DNA of 61,419 nucleotides. Origin: Chromatiales bacterium (GTDB lineage Bacteria > Pseudomonadota > Gammaproteobacteria > Steroidobacterales > GCA-2729495). A program made the translations under genes and the position numbers. The stretch's first letter is position 1. Every line of letters begins with the position of its first letter. The stretch spans positions 1 to 61,419 of the forward strand of contig JAEUQA010000034.1 in NCBI GenBank assembly GCA_016789845.1, given 5' to 3'. A model generated the notes under the pieces. It was not told the DNA's origin, did no database searches, and worked only from the letters and a program-made list of their open reading frames with translations. Of the stretch, positions 7,136 to 16,373 are shown piece by piece.

Positions 7136-8218
7136 TCATCGCGCGCGCGGATATTCCAGCTGCAGCCCCACGAAGTTTGCAGTGCTGCGTCCGTACAGTG
7201 CTGCTATGTCGGTGAGCGCAGCGTCGAGCGCCTGCGTGGAGCGACCTTCGAAAGGCTCGCGCAGGTAACGGGGCAGCGCGTCGTCGCCCTTCACGCGGTC
7301 GGGCAAGAGTGCGAGGCCAGCCCGGGTTCTCACCGGGCCGGCGAACTCCGCGACGGTGTAGGCGCGGCTCCGGTACGTGCGTGAGAAGGCATCTGCCGTC
7401 AAAGCCAGCGCGATTTCATCCATGCCCTCGGTCACCGGCAGGCCGATCTCCTGTCGCGGAAGGAGCCAGTTGCGGATCGCGATCAGATACACGCCTGGTC
7501 CGAGGTGAAACTGATCGCTGTCATGGGCGTTGTTCCAGTCACTCAATCCCAGATCGCGGGCGACCGTCATCGCGCGTTCGGTGCCTGCGATCGCCTCGAC
7601 CAGCGCAAGCGAGAGCGGGATCGCAGCTGTGACGCCGGCACTGGAGAGCGCCTTGCCATCTGCAACGTAGCGGGTGTTCTCCAGCCACTGGGTGTCGGGA
7701 TAGTCACGCTTGCGCCGCGAGTACGTAGCCCAATGTCCCGTGGCGCGTCGTCCCTTGAAGACGCCCGCCTCGGCTACCGTCAGGGCACCGTCGCAGATGC
7801 TGACGATGGATGCTCCCTTGGTCGACTGATTGCGGATCCACTCCACCAACGCCGACGGCTTCTTCTCCGTCGTCATCACGGCGGGGACGATCACGTAGTC
7901 GGCGCCGTCCGGAAAGCGCTCGTCGAACGACGCCAGGGTGAGATCCGGCTGGAGGCGGAGTGCGGGCCGCATCTGCATCGGTCCTGGCTGCGTCGCAACC
8001 GCCAGTACTTCGGCGGCGCCCGAGCGGCTGAGGATCCCATACGGTATGACGAAGTCGGCGAGCTCGGTGCCGGCGTTCTCGCCGACCACGGCGACCACGG
8101 GTCGCGCGCGGCCGAAGCGGGCGTCGTGGGCGTCGATGTGTTCGGTGGGTCGAGCGGCGAACACGGGGTTCGAGGCGGTGCTCATGGCGAGCCAGGCGAC
8201 GGCGATCCGGGTGATCAT
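7136..8218 (-). CDS. DJ-1/PfpI (class I glutamine amidotransferase-like) family protein, exported
   Basis: This encodes a 360-residue protein from the ATG at 8218, preceded by a G-rich SD (GGGGGAA). The N-terminus MITRIAVAWLAMSTASNPVF followed by AARP looks like a signal peptide, which is unusual for cytoplasmic DJ-1 proteins. The DJ-1/PfpI domain covers roughly residues 40-240, with the nucleophile elbow SIVSICDGALTVAEAG placing the probable catalytic Cys at 142. A C-terminal extension of about 120 residues does not resemble the AraC helix-turn-helix of the GATase1-AraC regulators. The substrate is unknown. It may be a periplasmic hydrolase or an isocyanide-hydratase relative. It follows the membrane-protein gene at 8423 on the same strand after a 204-base gap. 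Confidence 0.7.
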   Translation of the reverse strand: MITRIAVAWLAMSTASNPVFAARPTEHIDAHDARFGRARPVVAVVGENAGTELADFVIPYGILSRSGAAEVLAVATQPGPMQMRPALRLQPDLTLASFDERFPDGADYVIVPAVMTTEKKPSALVEWIRNQSTKGASIVSICDGALTVAEAGVFKGRRATGHWATYSRRKRDYPDTQWLENTRYVADGKALSSAGVTAAIPLSLALVEAIAGTERAMTVARDLGLSDWNNAHDSDQFHLGPGVYLIAIRNWLLPRQEIGLPVTEGMDEIALALTADAFSRTYRSRAYTVAEFAGPVRTRAGLALLPDRVKGDDALPRYLREPFEGRSTQALDAALTDIAALYGRSTANFVGLQLEYPRAR

Positions 8219-8302
8219 TCCGATTCCCCCGGGTGGTTCGCGCCAGAGCACGAAGCGCCGCAGGCGCAGGTCGTGGCCGTCGTTCTGTGCATGTCGATCT
8301 CC

Positions 8303-8336
8303 ATTGGTTTCCGGGTCGTGGAACACGGAAACCAAT
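8303..8336. terminator. 11-bp perfect inverted repeat, possible terminator or operator
   Basis: ATTGGTTTCCG (8303-8313) and CGGAAACCAAT (8326-8336) form an 11-bp stem with a 12-base loop. It lies between the stop of the membrane-protein gene (8423) and the start of the DJ-1/PfpI gene (8218). It has no U-tract, so it could be a transcription attenuator or a regulator-binding site for the DJ-1 gene rather than a classic terminator. Confidence 0.35.
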
Positions 8337-8422
8337 GTAGGGCGATATGGCTGGGCGGGCTTGAATGACGCGGCTATTTGGGCCGGATCCTCGCCGGCCA
8401 GCCGGTAGGGTCCTTGGATGGC

Positions 8423-9037
8423 CTACGGCCCGTTGACGATCCCCAGCGCCCCCAGGATCGGCCCGTGGAACAGGCTGCCCCTGGCAATCATGCAGTAGAG
8501 AAGGATGTAAAGCGTGGCGACCAGCGCCAGCATCCCCCGGATGCCGCCACTCATCATGCCGTGCATCGGATTGCCCGCATTGCGGTTGCGGGCGTAGCGG
8601 ATCACGTCCGGCACCACGCTGAAGCCCGCCATGAGCCAGAAGGCGAAGTAGGCGTCCCAGGCCCAGGGGACGTTGGTCAGGCCGCCCCAGTCGTCGATGA
8701 GCATCACGCCGAACAGGGGCGTGGTGACCGCCGTGGGCGCCGTGACGCCCAGGCAGAGCTTGCGGAGCAGGGCCCGTGCCCAGATCCCGACCTCGACGGG
8801 CTGGGTCTTGCGGATCAGCAGGGACCAGATGTTGCTGAAGAAGGTGTGGCCGAAGTAGAGGAACGCCGAGAGCTCGTGAACGACTAGCGTCGCGGTGTAG
8901 CCCATGAACCGGGGGATCGTCACCAGCCCCAGCATCGGCAGGGCCGACACGGTCATGACCAGGACCCACACCCCGTACCAGAAGTAGCGTTGCGGGTCGG
9001 CCTCGGCGGCGGGGCTGGCGGTGGCGGTCTGGTTCAC
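8423..9037 (-). CDS. integral membrane protein of unknown function
   Basis: This encodes a 204-residue protein beginning at a GTG (9037) that overlaps the TGA of the DTW gene as GTGA, a strong sign of translational coupling. It has about five hydrophobic helices, including YGVWVLVMTVSALPMLGLVT, LVVHELSAFLYFGHTFFSNI and ALVATLYILLYCMIARGSLF. Histidines in membrane segments (VVHELSAFLYFGH) recall b-type cytochrome or DUF2269/urate-oxidase-N-like proteins, but I cannot assign a family. The last 78 residues are duplicated as a pseudogene at 4303-4538. Confidence 0.7.
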   Translation of the reverse strand: MNQTATASPAAEADPQRYFWYGVWVLVMTVSALPMLGLVTIPRFMGYTATLVVHELSAFLYFGHTFFSNIWSLLIRKTQPVEVGIWARALLRKLCLGVTAPTAVTTPLFGVMLIDDWGGLTNVPWAWDAYFAFWLMAGFSVVPDVIRYARNRNAGNPMHGMMSGGIRGMLALVATLYILLYCMIARGSLFHGPILGALGIVNGP

Positions 9038-9678
9038 GGCGCAATCGTAGCCTGATCCCGGGCGCGCTGGAGCAGGGTCCGCAGCAGGCGCCGCAGGCTG
9101 GTCCGCACGGCTTCCGGCTCGCCGAGGGCGGGCAGCACGTCGCCAATGGCCTCCAGGGTGGACACCCATTCCTTGCGGGGCTCCTTGCGCAGGCGCCCGT
9201 ACATGGACGGCTCGCGTGGCTTGAGAACCACCCGCGGCAGCTTCAGCAGCCAGGCATTGCGCCACCAGAGGGTCTTGGCCTGGCTCCAGGTGCCGTCCAG
9301 CACGATGATGCCTTCCAGGCCGTGGCGCTTCAGGTCACGCAGCCGGCCCTTGCGGTCGATGACCACCACCGGCTCGTTGCGGGCTTCCTCCGGGACCGGC
9401 ACGGGCAACTTGGCGACGGCGAGGACGGCCCAGCGCTCCCGGTCCGCGTTCCGGCCGCCGATGGCGTGGTCCAGCGAGGCCCAGGACAGGCCGACGCGGA
9501 CCTCGGCCTTCGGGAGCGTCACTTCCACGAGCTTCGCCGTGCCGAGCAGTGCATCGTCTTCCTGGGGGTGCTGGAGGATGACGACACGAAGCTGCGTGGC
9601 CACCTTGCCCACCCGGTCGCAGATGCAGACGCCGGGCGGCTTGCCGCACGCGGGGCAGGCGATGGTCTCGATCGTCAT
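9034..9678 (-). CDS. DTW domain protein, tRNA-uridine aminocarboxypropyltransferase family
   Basis: This encodes a 214-residue protein from the ATG at 9678, overlapping the nadC stop as ATGA. It opens with the cysteine cluster CPACGKPPGVCICD typical of the family. The defining motif is IIVLDGTWSQAKTLWWRN (D-G-T-W). Family members such as E. coli TapT (YfiP) transfer the aminocarboxypropyl group of S-adenosylmethionine to tRNA uridine to form acp3U. Which tRNA position is modified here cannot be told from sequence alone. It sits in a coupled run nadC-DTW-membrane protein. Confidence 0.85.
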   Translation of the reverse strand: MTIETIACPACGKPPGVCICDRVGKVATQLRVVILQHPQEDDALLGTAKLVEVTLPKAEVRVGLSWASLDHAIGGRNADRERWAVLAVAKLPVPVPEEARNEPVVVIDRKGRLRDLKRHGLEGIIVLDGTWSQAKTLWWRNAWLLKLPRVVLKPREPSMYGRLRKEPRKEWVSTLEAIGDVLPALGEPEAVRTSLRRLLRTLLQRARDQATIAP

Positions 9679-10535
9679 CCGAAGCGGAATCGCATGGACA
9701 GGTCCACGGCCCGGATGTTCTTCGTCAGGGCGCCGATGGAGATGAAATCCACGCCCGTCTCGGCCACGGGCCGCAGCGTCTCGAAGTGGATGCCCCCGGA
9801 GGCCTCGAGCGTCGTTTGCGGGCACTTCCGATCCCGCAGGGCCACCGCCTCCCGCATTTTCTCGATGTCGAAGTTGTCCAGCAGCAGGCGATCGGCCCCG
9901 GCTGCCATGGCTTCCTCCGCCTGGGCGAGGGTCTCCACCTCGACCTCCAGCAGCACCACCGAGCCCTGTTCGCGCGCCCGGTGGACCGCGGGAGTGATGC
10001 CGCCGGCGGCGACGATGTGGTTTTCCTTCACGAGTATCCCGTCGTAGAGGCCGATGCGGTGATTCGTCCCGCCGCCGATCCGCACCGCGTACTTCTGGGC
10101 GAGGCGGAGGCCGGGGATGGTCTTGCGCGTGTCCAGGATGCGGGTGCCGGTGCCAGCCACGGCCTCCACGCAGGCCCGGGTGGCAGACGCGACGGCCGAG
10201 AGGGTCTGCAGGAAGTTGAGTGCCGTGCGTTCCCCGGTGAGGAGAGGCCGGGCCGATCCCGAGAGTACGCAGAGGGTCTGATTCCGGGCGGCGTCCGCGC
10301 CTTCAGTCACCTGCCACTCGATCCGGACCGCGGGATCCAGCTGCCTGAAGACTTCCTTTACCCAGGGCTGGCCGCAGATCACGGCGGCATCCCGGGTGAT
10401 GATCGTCGCCTCGGCCCGCTGATCCGCAGGCACCAGCGCGGCCGTGAGATCGCCGCTCCCCACGTCCTCCGCCAGCGCCCCGCGCACGGACGCGGAAACG
10501 TGGGCGATCAGCTCGGGAGACATGCGGGTCGGCAT
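9675..10535 (-). CDS. nadC: nicotinate-nucleotide pyrophosphorylase (carboxylating)
   Basis: This encodes a 286-residue, full-length quinolinate phosphoribosyltransferase, which converts quinolinate and PRPP to nicotinate mononucleotide in de novo NAD synthesis. Diagnostic segments are LAEDVGSGDLTAALV near the start, GERTALNFLQTLSAVA, ILDTRKTIPGLRLAQKYAV (the DTRKT-PG-R substrate loop), GGGTNHRIGLYDGILVKENH and the barrel end LEASGGI and GVDFISIGALT. The family call is certain. The stop codon overlaps the DTW start. A long palindrome lies immediately upstream (10541-10652) and may isolate it from rnt/PuuD-like transcription or supply regulation. Confidence 0.96.
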   Translation of the reverse strand: MPTRMSPELIAHVSASVRGALAEDVGSGDLTAALVPADQRAEATIITRDAAVICGQPWVKEVFRQLDPAVRIEWQVTEGADAARNQTLCVLSGSARPLLTGERTALNFLQTLSAVASATRACVEAVAGTGTRILDTRKTIPGLRLAQKYAVRIGGGTNHRIGLYDGILVKENHIVAAGGITPAVHRAREQGSVVLLEVEVETLAQAEEAMAAGADRLLLDNFDIEKMREAVALRDRKCPQTTLEASGGIHFETLRPVAETGVDFISIGALTKNIRAVDLSMRFRFG

Positions 10536-10540
10536 AGGAA

Positions 10541-10652
10541 AAAGGTACCGGACACTTAGTTATTGCGTTTACTTAGTTATTGCGCTCCGGGGCGGCAGCG
10601 AGGTCAGAAGCAACAACTAAGCAAACGCAATAACTAAGTGTCCGGTACCTTT
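10541..10652. repeat. 112-bp imperfect palindrome (MITE- or RAYT-like element)
   Basis: The left arm AAAGGTACCGGACACTTAGT (continuing to about 10584) and the right arm (10609-10652) are inverted copies with only a few mismatches; the outer 30 bp agree at all but the innermost positions. The loop is about 24 bases. The AT-rich arms (TTAGTTATTGCG, twice on the left) contrast with the surroundings. It lies precisely between the stop of the PuuD-like gene (10657) and the start of nadC (10535). Ends of the GGTACCGGACAC type are common in non-autonomous elements of many proteobacteria, by recollection. In RNA it would form a very stable hairpin. Confidence 0.7.
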
Positions 10653-10656
10653 CGGG

Positions 10657-11256
10657 TCAGAACGGCAGGCCGTGGGACTGGCCGCCCATCGCCATCAGCA
10701 TCGGGATCGAGAGGACGAAGTTGATGCGGGACACCATGGTCGCCGTGGCCCGGGCCTTGGCCTTCTCCTCGTCGGTCGCGGGAACGACGCCGATGACCTT
10801 CTTCTGGTTCGGCCAGATCAGCACCCAGACGTTGAACAGCATGATGATGCCGAGCCAGCCGCCCACGCCGATGGTCTCGAACCCCTCGCGGAACATCAGG
10901 CCCTTCATGAGCCCGCCGCCGCCGTAGGCAAACTCCATCAGCATGACGCCGCTCAGCACGGTCACCACGGCGCCCCAGCGGAACCAGAGCAGGGCCCGCG
11001 GTGCGATGTACTTGATGATGCCCGCGTTACCCGGGCCGCCCTTGTCGGCGAGTCCGGCGGCGAGGCCCGGGATCTGCACCACGTTGAAGTAGTAGAGGAG
11101 GCCGATCCAGAAGACGCCCGACACGATGTGCAGCCAGCGGTCGAGGCTGGCCAGGTTCACGGCGACGTCCGCGCTGGCCGGCAGGAGCAGGCTGATGACG
11201 ATCATCAGGATGACGCCGGTAATCAGTGCAGACGTTACGGTCTTGAGTGGATTCAT
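10657..11256 (-). CDS. urate oxidase N-terminal (PuuD-like) membrane protein
   Basis: This encodes a 199-residue protein from the ATG at 11256, with SD AAGGGGA and a start overlapping the rnt stop as ATGA. Helices include [40 protein letters not shown] and [20 protein letters not shown]. The [19 protein letters not shown] and NVW-IWPNQKK patterns match the membrane domain of PuuD-type proteins (urate_ox_N). The cytochrome c domain of full PuuD is absent, and no purine-degradation gene is nearby. A urate hydroxylase role is therefore not safe; a haem-containing membrane protein is the better inference. Confidence 0.7.
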   Translation of the reverse strand: MNPLKTVTSALITGVILMIVISLLLPASADVAVNLASLDRWLHIVSGVFWIGLLYYFNVVQIPGLAAGLADKGGPGNAGIIKYIAPRALLWFRWGAVVTVLSGVMLMEFAYGGGGLMKGLMFREGFETIGVGGWLGIIMLFNVWVLIWPNQKKVIGVVPATDEEKAKARATATMVSRINFVLSIPMLMAMGGQSHGLPF

Positions 11257-11975
11257 GGTTCTGTCCCCTTGAGTTCCGGCGCCGCCGGAGGTGTAGCGAG
11301 AATAGCGGAATCGTAGAGTGGTTTGAACCGGTTCACGATCAGGCAGAACAGGTCGGCGGTCAGTTCCGCGTCGTAGACCGCCGAGTGGGCGCGGGTGGAG
11401 TCCCAGGTCATGCCCGCCGCGACCGCCGCCTGGGCCAGCACCGTCTGGCCGTAGGCGACGCCGCAGAGCGTGGCCGTGTCCAGCACGCTGAAGGGGTGGA
11501 AGGGACTGCGCTTCACTCCGGTGCGGGCGATCGCCTCGTTGAGGAAGCCCAGGTCGAAGTGGGCGTTGTGGGCCGTGAGTATCGCCCGCTTGCAGTCCGC
11601 TTCCTTCATGGCGTCGCGGATCGGCTTGAAGATGTGCTGGAGCGCGTCCCGCTCGGCCAGCGCCAGCCGGAGCGGGTGCCACGGGTCGATGCCCGTGATC
11701 TGCAGGGCAGCCGGCTCCAGGTTGGCCCCCTCGAAGGGCTTCACGTGGCAGTGGATCGTGTCCCCGCGGCGGAGGGTGCCGTCGTCGTCCATCCGGAGGA
11801 TCACGGCGGCCATCTCCAGCAGCGCATCGGTCCGGCTATTGAATCCGCCGGTCTCGAAGTCCACCACGACGGGCAGGAACCCGCGGAAACGCCGGCTGAT
11901 GGGCGAGGCGGGGACCTGCGCCGTGCCGGTTTCCGTTGCTTCGGCCAGACCGGCGTTGGGCGCTGTCCCCGTCAT
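11253..11975 (-). CDS. rnt: ribonuclease T
   Basis: This encodes a 240-residue DEDDh exonuclease that trims the CCA-proximal end of tRNA and other structured RNA 3' ends. The catalytic signature is visible: [19 protein letters not shown] (first D and E), [14 protein letters not shown] (D) and [14 protein letters not shown] (H...D). A 28-residue N-terminal extension before [18 protein letters not shown] is longer than in E. coli. The ATG at 11975 overlaps the stop of the aminopeptidase gene (ATGA), and its own stop overlaps the PuuD-like start. The three genes are therefore probably co-translated. Confidence 0.93.
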   Translation of the reverse strand: MTGTAPNAGLAEATETGTAQVPASPISRRFRGFLPVVVDFETGGFNSRTDALLEMAAVILRMDDDGTLRRGDTIHCHVKPFEGANLEPAALQITGIDPWHPLRLALAERDALQHIFKPIRDAMKEADCKRAILTAHNAHFDLGFLNEAIARTGVKRSPFHPFSVLDTATLCGVAYGQTVLAQAAVAAGMTWDSTRAHSAVYDAELTADLFCLIVNRFKPLYDSAILATPPAAPELKGTEP

Positions 11976-13579
11976 CCGGCGTGCTGCTTCAGTTCGGTCC
12001 CGTGGTCCAGCAGCAGCGCGAGCGTGTAGCGCACGCCGAAGCCGGTCACGCCGCCGGGCATCTGGCCGAGGCCGTCCTTGCGCAACGCCGACGCCAGGTC
12101 CATGTGCACCCAGGGCGTGCCCTCCGGGACGAAGCGCTGCAGGAACCGCGCCGCCAGGATCTGGTCGGCTTCGCCGCCGGACGCGCACTGGGCCACGTCC
12201 GCCAGCTTCGACTTGAGGTCGTCGTCGAAGTCCGGGTCGCCGGGAAACGGCCAGACGCGCTCGCCGGACTCGCGCCCCGCCCGGACCAGCAGGTCATTCA
12301 GGACGTCCCGGTTCGTGAACACGCCGCTGTAGCGCTCCGACAATGCATAGACGCAGGCGCCGGTCAGCGTGGCGTAGTCCAGCATCAGGGCGGGCTTCTC
12401 GCGCCCGGCCAGAGCCAGGGTGTCGGCCAGCACCATGCGGCCTTCGGCGTCCGTGTGGATGATCTCGATGGTCGTGCCGTTGCAGGCCGTGATCACGTCG
12501 CGCTGCTTGTAGGCCGCCGGCCCGGTCCGGTTCTCGGTGATCGCCAGCCAGCAATCCACGCCGAGCGGCGAGCGGAGTGCCGTCAGCGCCTGCAGGACCG
12601 CCAGGGCCACGGCACTGCCCGACATGTCGGTGTGCATGTCGAGCATGTGGGGGGCCGTCTTGAGGTTCGTGCCGCCCGTGTCGAAGATGATGCCCTTGCC
12701 CACCAGGGCGAGATCGGGCGACTGGCGCCGCGTTGTGCCCTTCGGCCGGTAGCGGAGCCGCGCGATGCCGGCGTCCGGCGTGGCATTGCCCTGGGCTACC
12801 GCCAGGAACGCCCCCGCATTCAGCTTGCGCAGTGCCGCCTCGCCCAGCCACTCGAAATCCCACCCCTGCTGGCGGGCGAGCGCGCCGAGGAGGTCGCGGT
12901 AGGTGGACGCCGACAGCTTGTTGGCGGGCAGCGCCGTCAGCCAGCGGACCAGGTTGGCGCCCTCGATCTCGGCGAGCGTGCGGCCGAGGTCCAGCGGCTC
13001 CCGCAGGCCGAGCAGGTGAATGCTCCTGAGGGATGACGGCTTCGACTCCTTCCGGAACGCCGGCGCCTTCCAGGCGCGGGCGCCGAGTGCCAGCAGCACG
13101 GCCCGGGTGACCCGGCCCTCGTCGTCCGCCTGGAAGCCGTGGACGATGACCGCCAGGGCGCGAGGTTCGTCGGCGAGCGCGTCGGCCACGACATCACCGG
13201 CAAATTTCAGGAGCGCGAAGGGTGTGGGCATGGCCTCCCGGTGTGGCGTCCTGGACGCCGGCTTCCCGCTGCCCTGGTCCGTTCCGGGCAATGCCCCCAG
13301 GGTGACCGGCACGCTGCCGCCGAGGGCGCCCCGCAGCGGGCGCCCGGTTCCGTCCTTGCCGAGGCGCCGGTGCAGCGCCTGCAGTGCCTTCAGGCCCGGA
13401 ATGGTGCGCCACGCGCTTTCCGGGATCCGGTGCGGCGTCACGACGAGCACGTGGTCCACGCGGCCCAGCGCGGCGCGCGTCACCCGTCCCGGCGCCTGCA
13501 GCACTCGCCAGCCGGTGGCCGGCGGGAGGAGGGCGTGGACTCCCGTCGGCTTGACCCGCCTGTTTGAAACCCTGATCAT
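11972..13579 (-). CDS. leucyl aminopeptidase family (M17) protein
   Basis: This encodes a 535-residue cytosolic metallo-aminopeptidase that releases N-terminal residues from peptides using two metal ions. The M17 signature is present: [40 protein letters not shown], the N-T-D-A-E-G-R equivalent [16 protein letters not shown] (His replacing the usual Asn) and [16 protein letters not shown]. The N-terminal third is less conserved. Its length is close to PepA (about 500). The start at 13579 faces aceE across an 80-base divergent promoter region. It leads a coupled group with rnt and the PuuD-like gene. Metal ligands D, D and E appear intact. Confidence 0.88.
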   Translation of the reverse strand: MIRVSNRRVKPTGVHALLPPATGWRVLQAPGRVTRAALGRVDHVLVVTPHRIPESAWRTIPGLKALQALHRRLGKDGTGRPLRGALGGSVPVTLGALPGTDQGSGKPASRTPHREAMPTPFALLKFAGDVVADALADEPRALAVIVHGFQADDEGRVTRAVLLALGARAWKAPAFRKESKPSSLRSIHLLGLREPLDLGRTLAEIEGANLVRWLTALPANKLSASTYRDLLGALARQQGWDFEWLGEAALRKLNAGAFLAVAQGNATPDAGIARLRYRPKGTTRRQSPDLALVGKGIIFDTGGTNLKTAPHMLDMHTDMSGSAVALAVLQALTALRSPLGVDCWLAITENRTGPAAYKQRDVITACNGTTIEIIHTDAEGRMVLADTLALAGREKPALMLDYATLTGACVYALSERYSGVFTNRDVLNDLLVRAGRESGERVWPFPGDPDFDDDLKSKLADVAQCASGGEADQILAARFLQRFVPEGTPWVHMDLASALRKDGLGQMPGGVTGFGVRYTLALLLDHGTELKQHAG

Positions 13580-13659
13580 TTGTGGCCGCCGCGCTTGCCT
13601 TGGTGGTTCGTTTGGGGCCCGCAGTATAGGGCAAGTCGTCCAGCATCAGCGGAGCCGCC
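13580..13659. promoter_or_regulatory. divergent promoter region, aminopeptidase / aceE
   Basis: This 80-base region separates two divergently transcribed operons, so both promoters should lie within or very near it. On the plus strand GTATAGG (near 13624) could be a -10 element. A GGAG ribosome-binding site at 13651-13654 lies five bases before the GTG start of aceE. No operator sequence is recognisable. Confidence 0.4.
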
Positions 13660-16365
13660 GTGGCCGATTCCAGCACGCCGATTGGTCAGCCTCCCGGTCC
13701 CGGGGACGGCCAGTTCGATGATCACGATCCCGAAGAAACCCGCGAGTGGGTCGAGTCGATCGACTCCGTGCTCCGCACCACCGGTCCGGAACGCGCCCAG
13801 TTCCTGCTCAACCAGATGGTCGATCACGCCCGGCGCTCGGGCGCCTACCTGCCGTTCCGGCCCAATACCGCCTACCTGAACACCATCCCGCTCTGGCAGC
13901 AGCCGGAATACCCGGGCGACCGGGCCATCGAGCGGCGGCTCGAGGCCTACATCCGCTGGAACGCGATGGCGATGGTCGTGCAGGCCAACCGGCAGAGTTC
14001 CGAGTACGGCGGGCACATTGCCACCTACGCCTCCGCCGCCACGCTCTACGAGGTCGGGTTCAACCATTTCTGGCGGGCCGCCACGGAGTCCTTCGGTGGC
14101 GACCTGCTCTACGTGCAGGGCCATTCGTCACCCGGCATCTATGCCCGGGCCTACCTGGAAGGGCGGCTGACCGAGGAGCACCTGGACCACTTCCGGCAGG
14201 AAGTCGCCGGCAGGGGGAAGGGCCTTTCGTCCTACCCCCACCCCTGGCTGATGCCGGACTTCTGGCAGTTCCCCACCGTGTCCATGGGCCTCGGGCCCAT
14301 GATGGGCATCTACCAGGCCCGCTTCATGCGCTACCTGGAGCACCGCGGGCTGGCTGACACCGCGGGCCGCAAGGTCTGGTGCTTCCTCGGCGACGGCGAG
14401 ATGGACGAGCCCGAGTCCATGGGCGCCATTACCATGCCGGTCCGGGAGAAGCTCGACAACCTCATCTTCGTCATCAACTGCAACCTGCAGCGGCTCGACG
14501 GCCCGGTGCGGGGCAACGGCAAGATCATCCAGGAACTGGAAGCGGCGTTCCGGGGCGCCGGCTGGGCGGTGATCAAGGTGCTGTGGGGCTCCCGCTGGGA
14601 CCCGCTGCTGGCCCAGGACAACGAGGGTTTCCTCCGGCGCCGCATGGAAGAGTGCGTGGACGGGGAGTACCAGAACTTCAAGGCCGCCGGCGGTGCCTAC
14701 GTGCGCGAGCATTTCTTCGGCAAGTACCCGGAACTGAAGGCCATGGTGGCCAACATGTCCGATGACGAGGTCTGGCGCCTCAATCGCGGGGGTCTCGACG
14801 CAATCAAGGTCTACGCGGCGTATCACCGGGCCATGAAGCAGGACGGCCGCCCGGTCGTGATCCTCGCCAAGACGGTGAAGGGCTACGGCATGGGCGAGGC
14901 CGGCGAGGGCCAGATGACCGCCCACCAGGCCAAGAAGCTCGACGTGGATGACCTGAAGGCCTTCCGTGACCGCTTCAACATCCCGATTTCCGACAGCGAG
15001 ATCGAGGGCGTGCCCTACTACCGGCCGGCAACGGATGGCCAGGAGATCCGCTACCTGCAGGAACGACGCAGGCAGCTCGGCGGCTACCTGCCGGCCCGCA
15101 AGGGCCACATCCAGCCGCTGACCGTGCCGGGCCTCGACGCCTTCCGGGCCCAGCTCGAGGGCAGCGGCGAACGCGCCGCATCCACCACCATGGTGTTCGT
15201 GCGCATCCTCACGATGCTGGTGCGGGACCCGAACATCGGCAGGAACATCGTGCCGATCGTGCCGGACGAGGCGCGCACCTTCGGGATGGAGGGCATGTTC
15301 CGCCAGATCGGCATCTACTCCTCCGTGGGCCAGCTCTACACGCCCCAGGACGCCGAGCAGCTGATGTACTACCGGGAGGACAAGCAGGGCCAGATCCTGG
15401 AAGAGGGCATCAACGAGGCCGGCGCCTTCTGCTCCTGGCTCGCCGCCGCCACCTCCTACGCGAACCACGGCGTGTACATGGTGCCCTTCTACATCTTCTA
15501 CTCGATGTTCGGCTTCCAGCGCATCGGGGACTTCATCTGGGCTGGCGGCGACATGCAGGCCAAGGGCTTCCTGCTCGGCGCCACGGCGGGCCGCACCACG
15601 CTGGCGGGCGAAGGACTGCAGCACCAGGACGGGCACAGCCACCTGGCCGCCTCCACGATCCCGAACTGCGTGGCCTACGATCCCGCCTTCGGTTACGAGC
15701 TGGCGGTGATCATCCAGGACGGGCTGCGGCGGATGTACGAGAAGCAGGAGCGGGTCTTCTACTACATCACGGTCATGAACGAGAACTACCCGCAGCCCGC
15801 GATGCCCGAGGGCGTGAAGGACGGGATCCTGCACGGCATGTACCGCCTCCAGACCGGCGGCAGGGGCAAGGTCCGCGTCCAGCTGTTCGGCGCGGGGACC
15901 ATCCTCCGCGAGGTGATCGCGGCGGCGGAGATCCTGGAGAAGGACTACCAGATTCCCGCGGATGTCTGGAGCATCACCAGCTTCAGCGAGCTGCGCCGGG
16001 ATGGCCTGGACTGCGAGCGCTGGAACCTGCTCCACCCGGGTGAGGCGCCCCGCAAGTCCTACCTGGAGCGCAGCCTGGCCGCGGTCAGCGGGCCCTTCGT
16101 CGCGGCCACCGACTACATGCGCATCGTCGCCGACCAGGTCCGGCCGTGGATCCCCGGGCGCTACACCGTGCTGGGCACCGACGGCTACGGCCGCAGCGAT
16201 TCCCGGGCGGCGCTGCGGGAATTCTTCGAGGTGGACCGCAGGTACATCGTCGTCGCGGCGCTGAAGAGCCTGGCCGACGACGGCTCGCTGGACCCGAAGA
16301 CGGTGGCCAAGGCCATCGAGGCACTCGGCATCGATCCCTCGAAACCCAATCCGGTGACGGTCTGA
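13660..16365 (+). CDS. aceE: pyruvate dehydrogenase E1 component, homodimeric type
   Basis: This encodes a 901-residue thiamine diphosphate enzyme that decarboxylates pyruvate and acetylates the lipoyl group of E2. The start is GTG with GGAG five bases upstream. The thiamine-binding motif is GDGEMDEPESMG near residue 245, ending in FVINCN. Further AceE landmarks are PHPWLMPDFWQFPTVSMGLG, TVKGYGMGEAGEGQMTAHQA, GRTTLAGEGLQHQDGHSHLA and VLGTDGYGRSDSRAALREFF. Length is that of gamma- and betaproteobacterial AceE. It is first in the operon aceE-aceF-lpdA, eight bases before aceF. Its frame is intact throughout. Confidence 0.98.
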   Translation: MADSSTPIGQPPGPGDGQFDDHDPEETREWVESIDSVLRTTGPERAQFLLNQMVDHARRSGAYLPFRPNTAYLNTIPLWQQPEYPGDRAIERRLEAYIRWNAMAMVVQANRQSSEYGGHIATYASAATLYEVGFNHFWRAATESFGGDLLYVQGHSSPGIYARAYLEGRLTEEHLDHFRQEVAGRGKGLSSYPHPWLMPDFWQFPTVSMGLGPMMGIYQARFMRYLEHRGLADTAGRKVWCFLGDGEMDEPESMGAITMPVREKLDNLIFVINCNLQRLDGPVRGNGKIIQELEAAFRGAGWAVIKVLWGSRWDPLLAQDNEGFLRRRMEECVDGEYQNFKAAGGAYVREHFFGKYPELKAMVANMSDDEVWRLNRGGLDAIKVYAAYHRAMKQDGRPVVILAKTVKGYGMGEAGEGQMTAHQAKKLDVDDLKAFRDRFNIPISDSEIEGVPYYRPATDGQEIRYLQERRRQLGGYLPARKGHIQPLTVPGLDAFRAQLEGSGERAASTTMVFVRILTMLVRDPNIGRNIVPIVPDEARTFGMEGMFRQIGIYSSVGQLYTPQDAEQLMYYREDKQGQILEEGINEAGAFCSWLAAATSYANHGVYMVPFYIFYSMFGFQRIGDFIWAGGDMQAKGFLLGATAGRTTLAGEGLQHQDGHSHLAASTIPNCVAYDPAFGYELAVIIQDGLRRMYEKQERVFYYITVMNENYPQPAMPEGVKDGILHGMYRLQTGGRGKVRVQLFGAGTILREVIAAAEILEKDYQIPADVWSITSFSELRRDGLDCERWNLLHPGEAPRKSYLERSLAAVSGPFVAATDYMRIVADQVRPWIPGRYTVLGTDGYGRSDSRAALREFFEVDRRYIVVAALKSLADDGSLDPKTVAKAIEALGIDPSKPNPVTV

Positions 16366-16373
16366 GAATTTCC

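Noticed and set aside
14128..16035. 635-codon open frame antisense to aceE
   Set aside because: It is a mirror of the strongly conserved aceE frame in GC-rich DNA; its translation is His/Val/Gly-rich low complexity without any family pattern.
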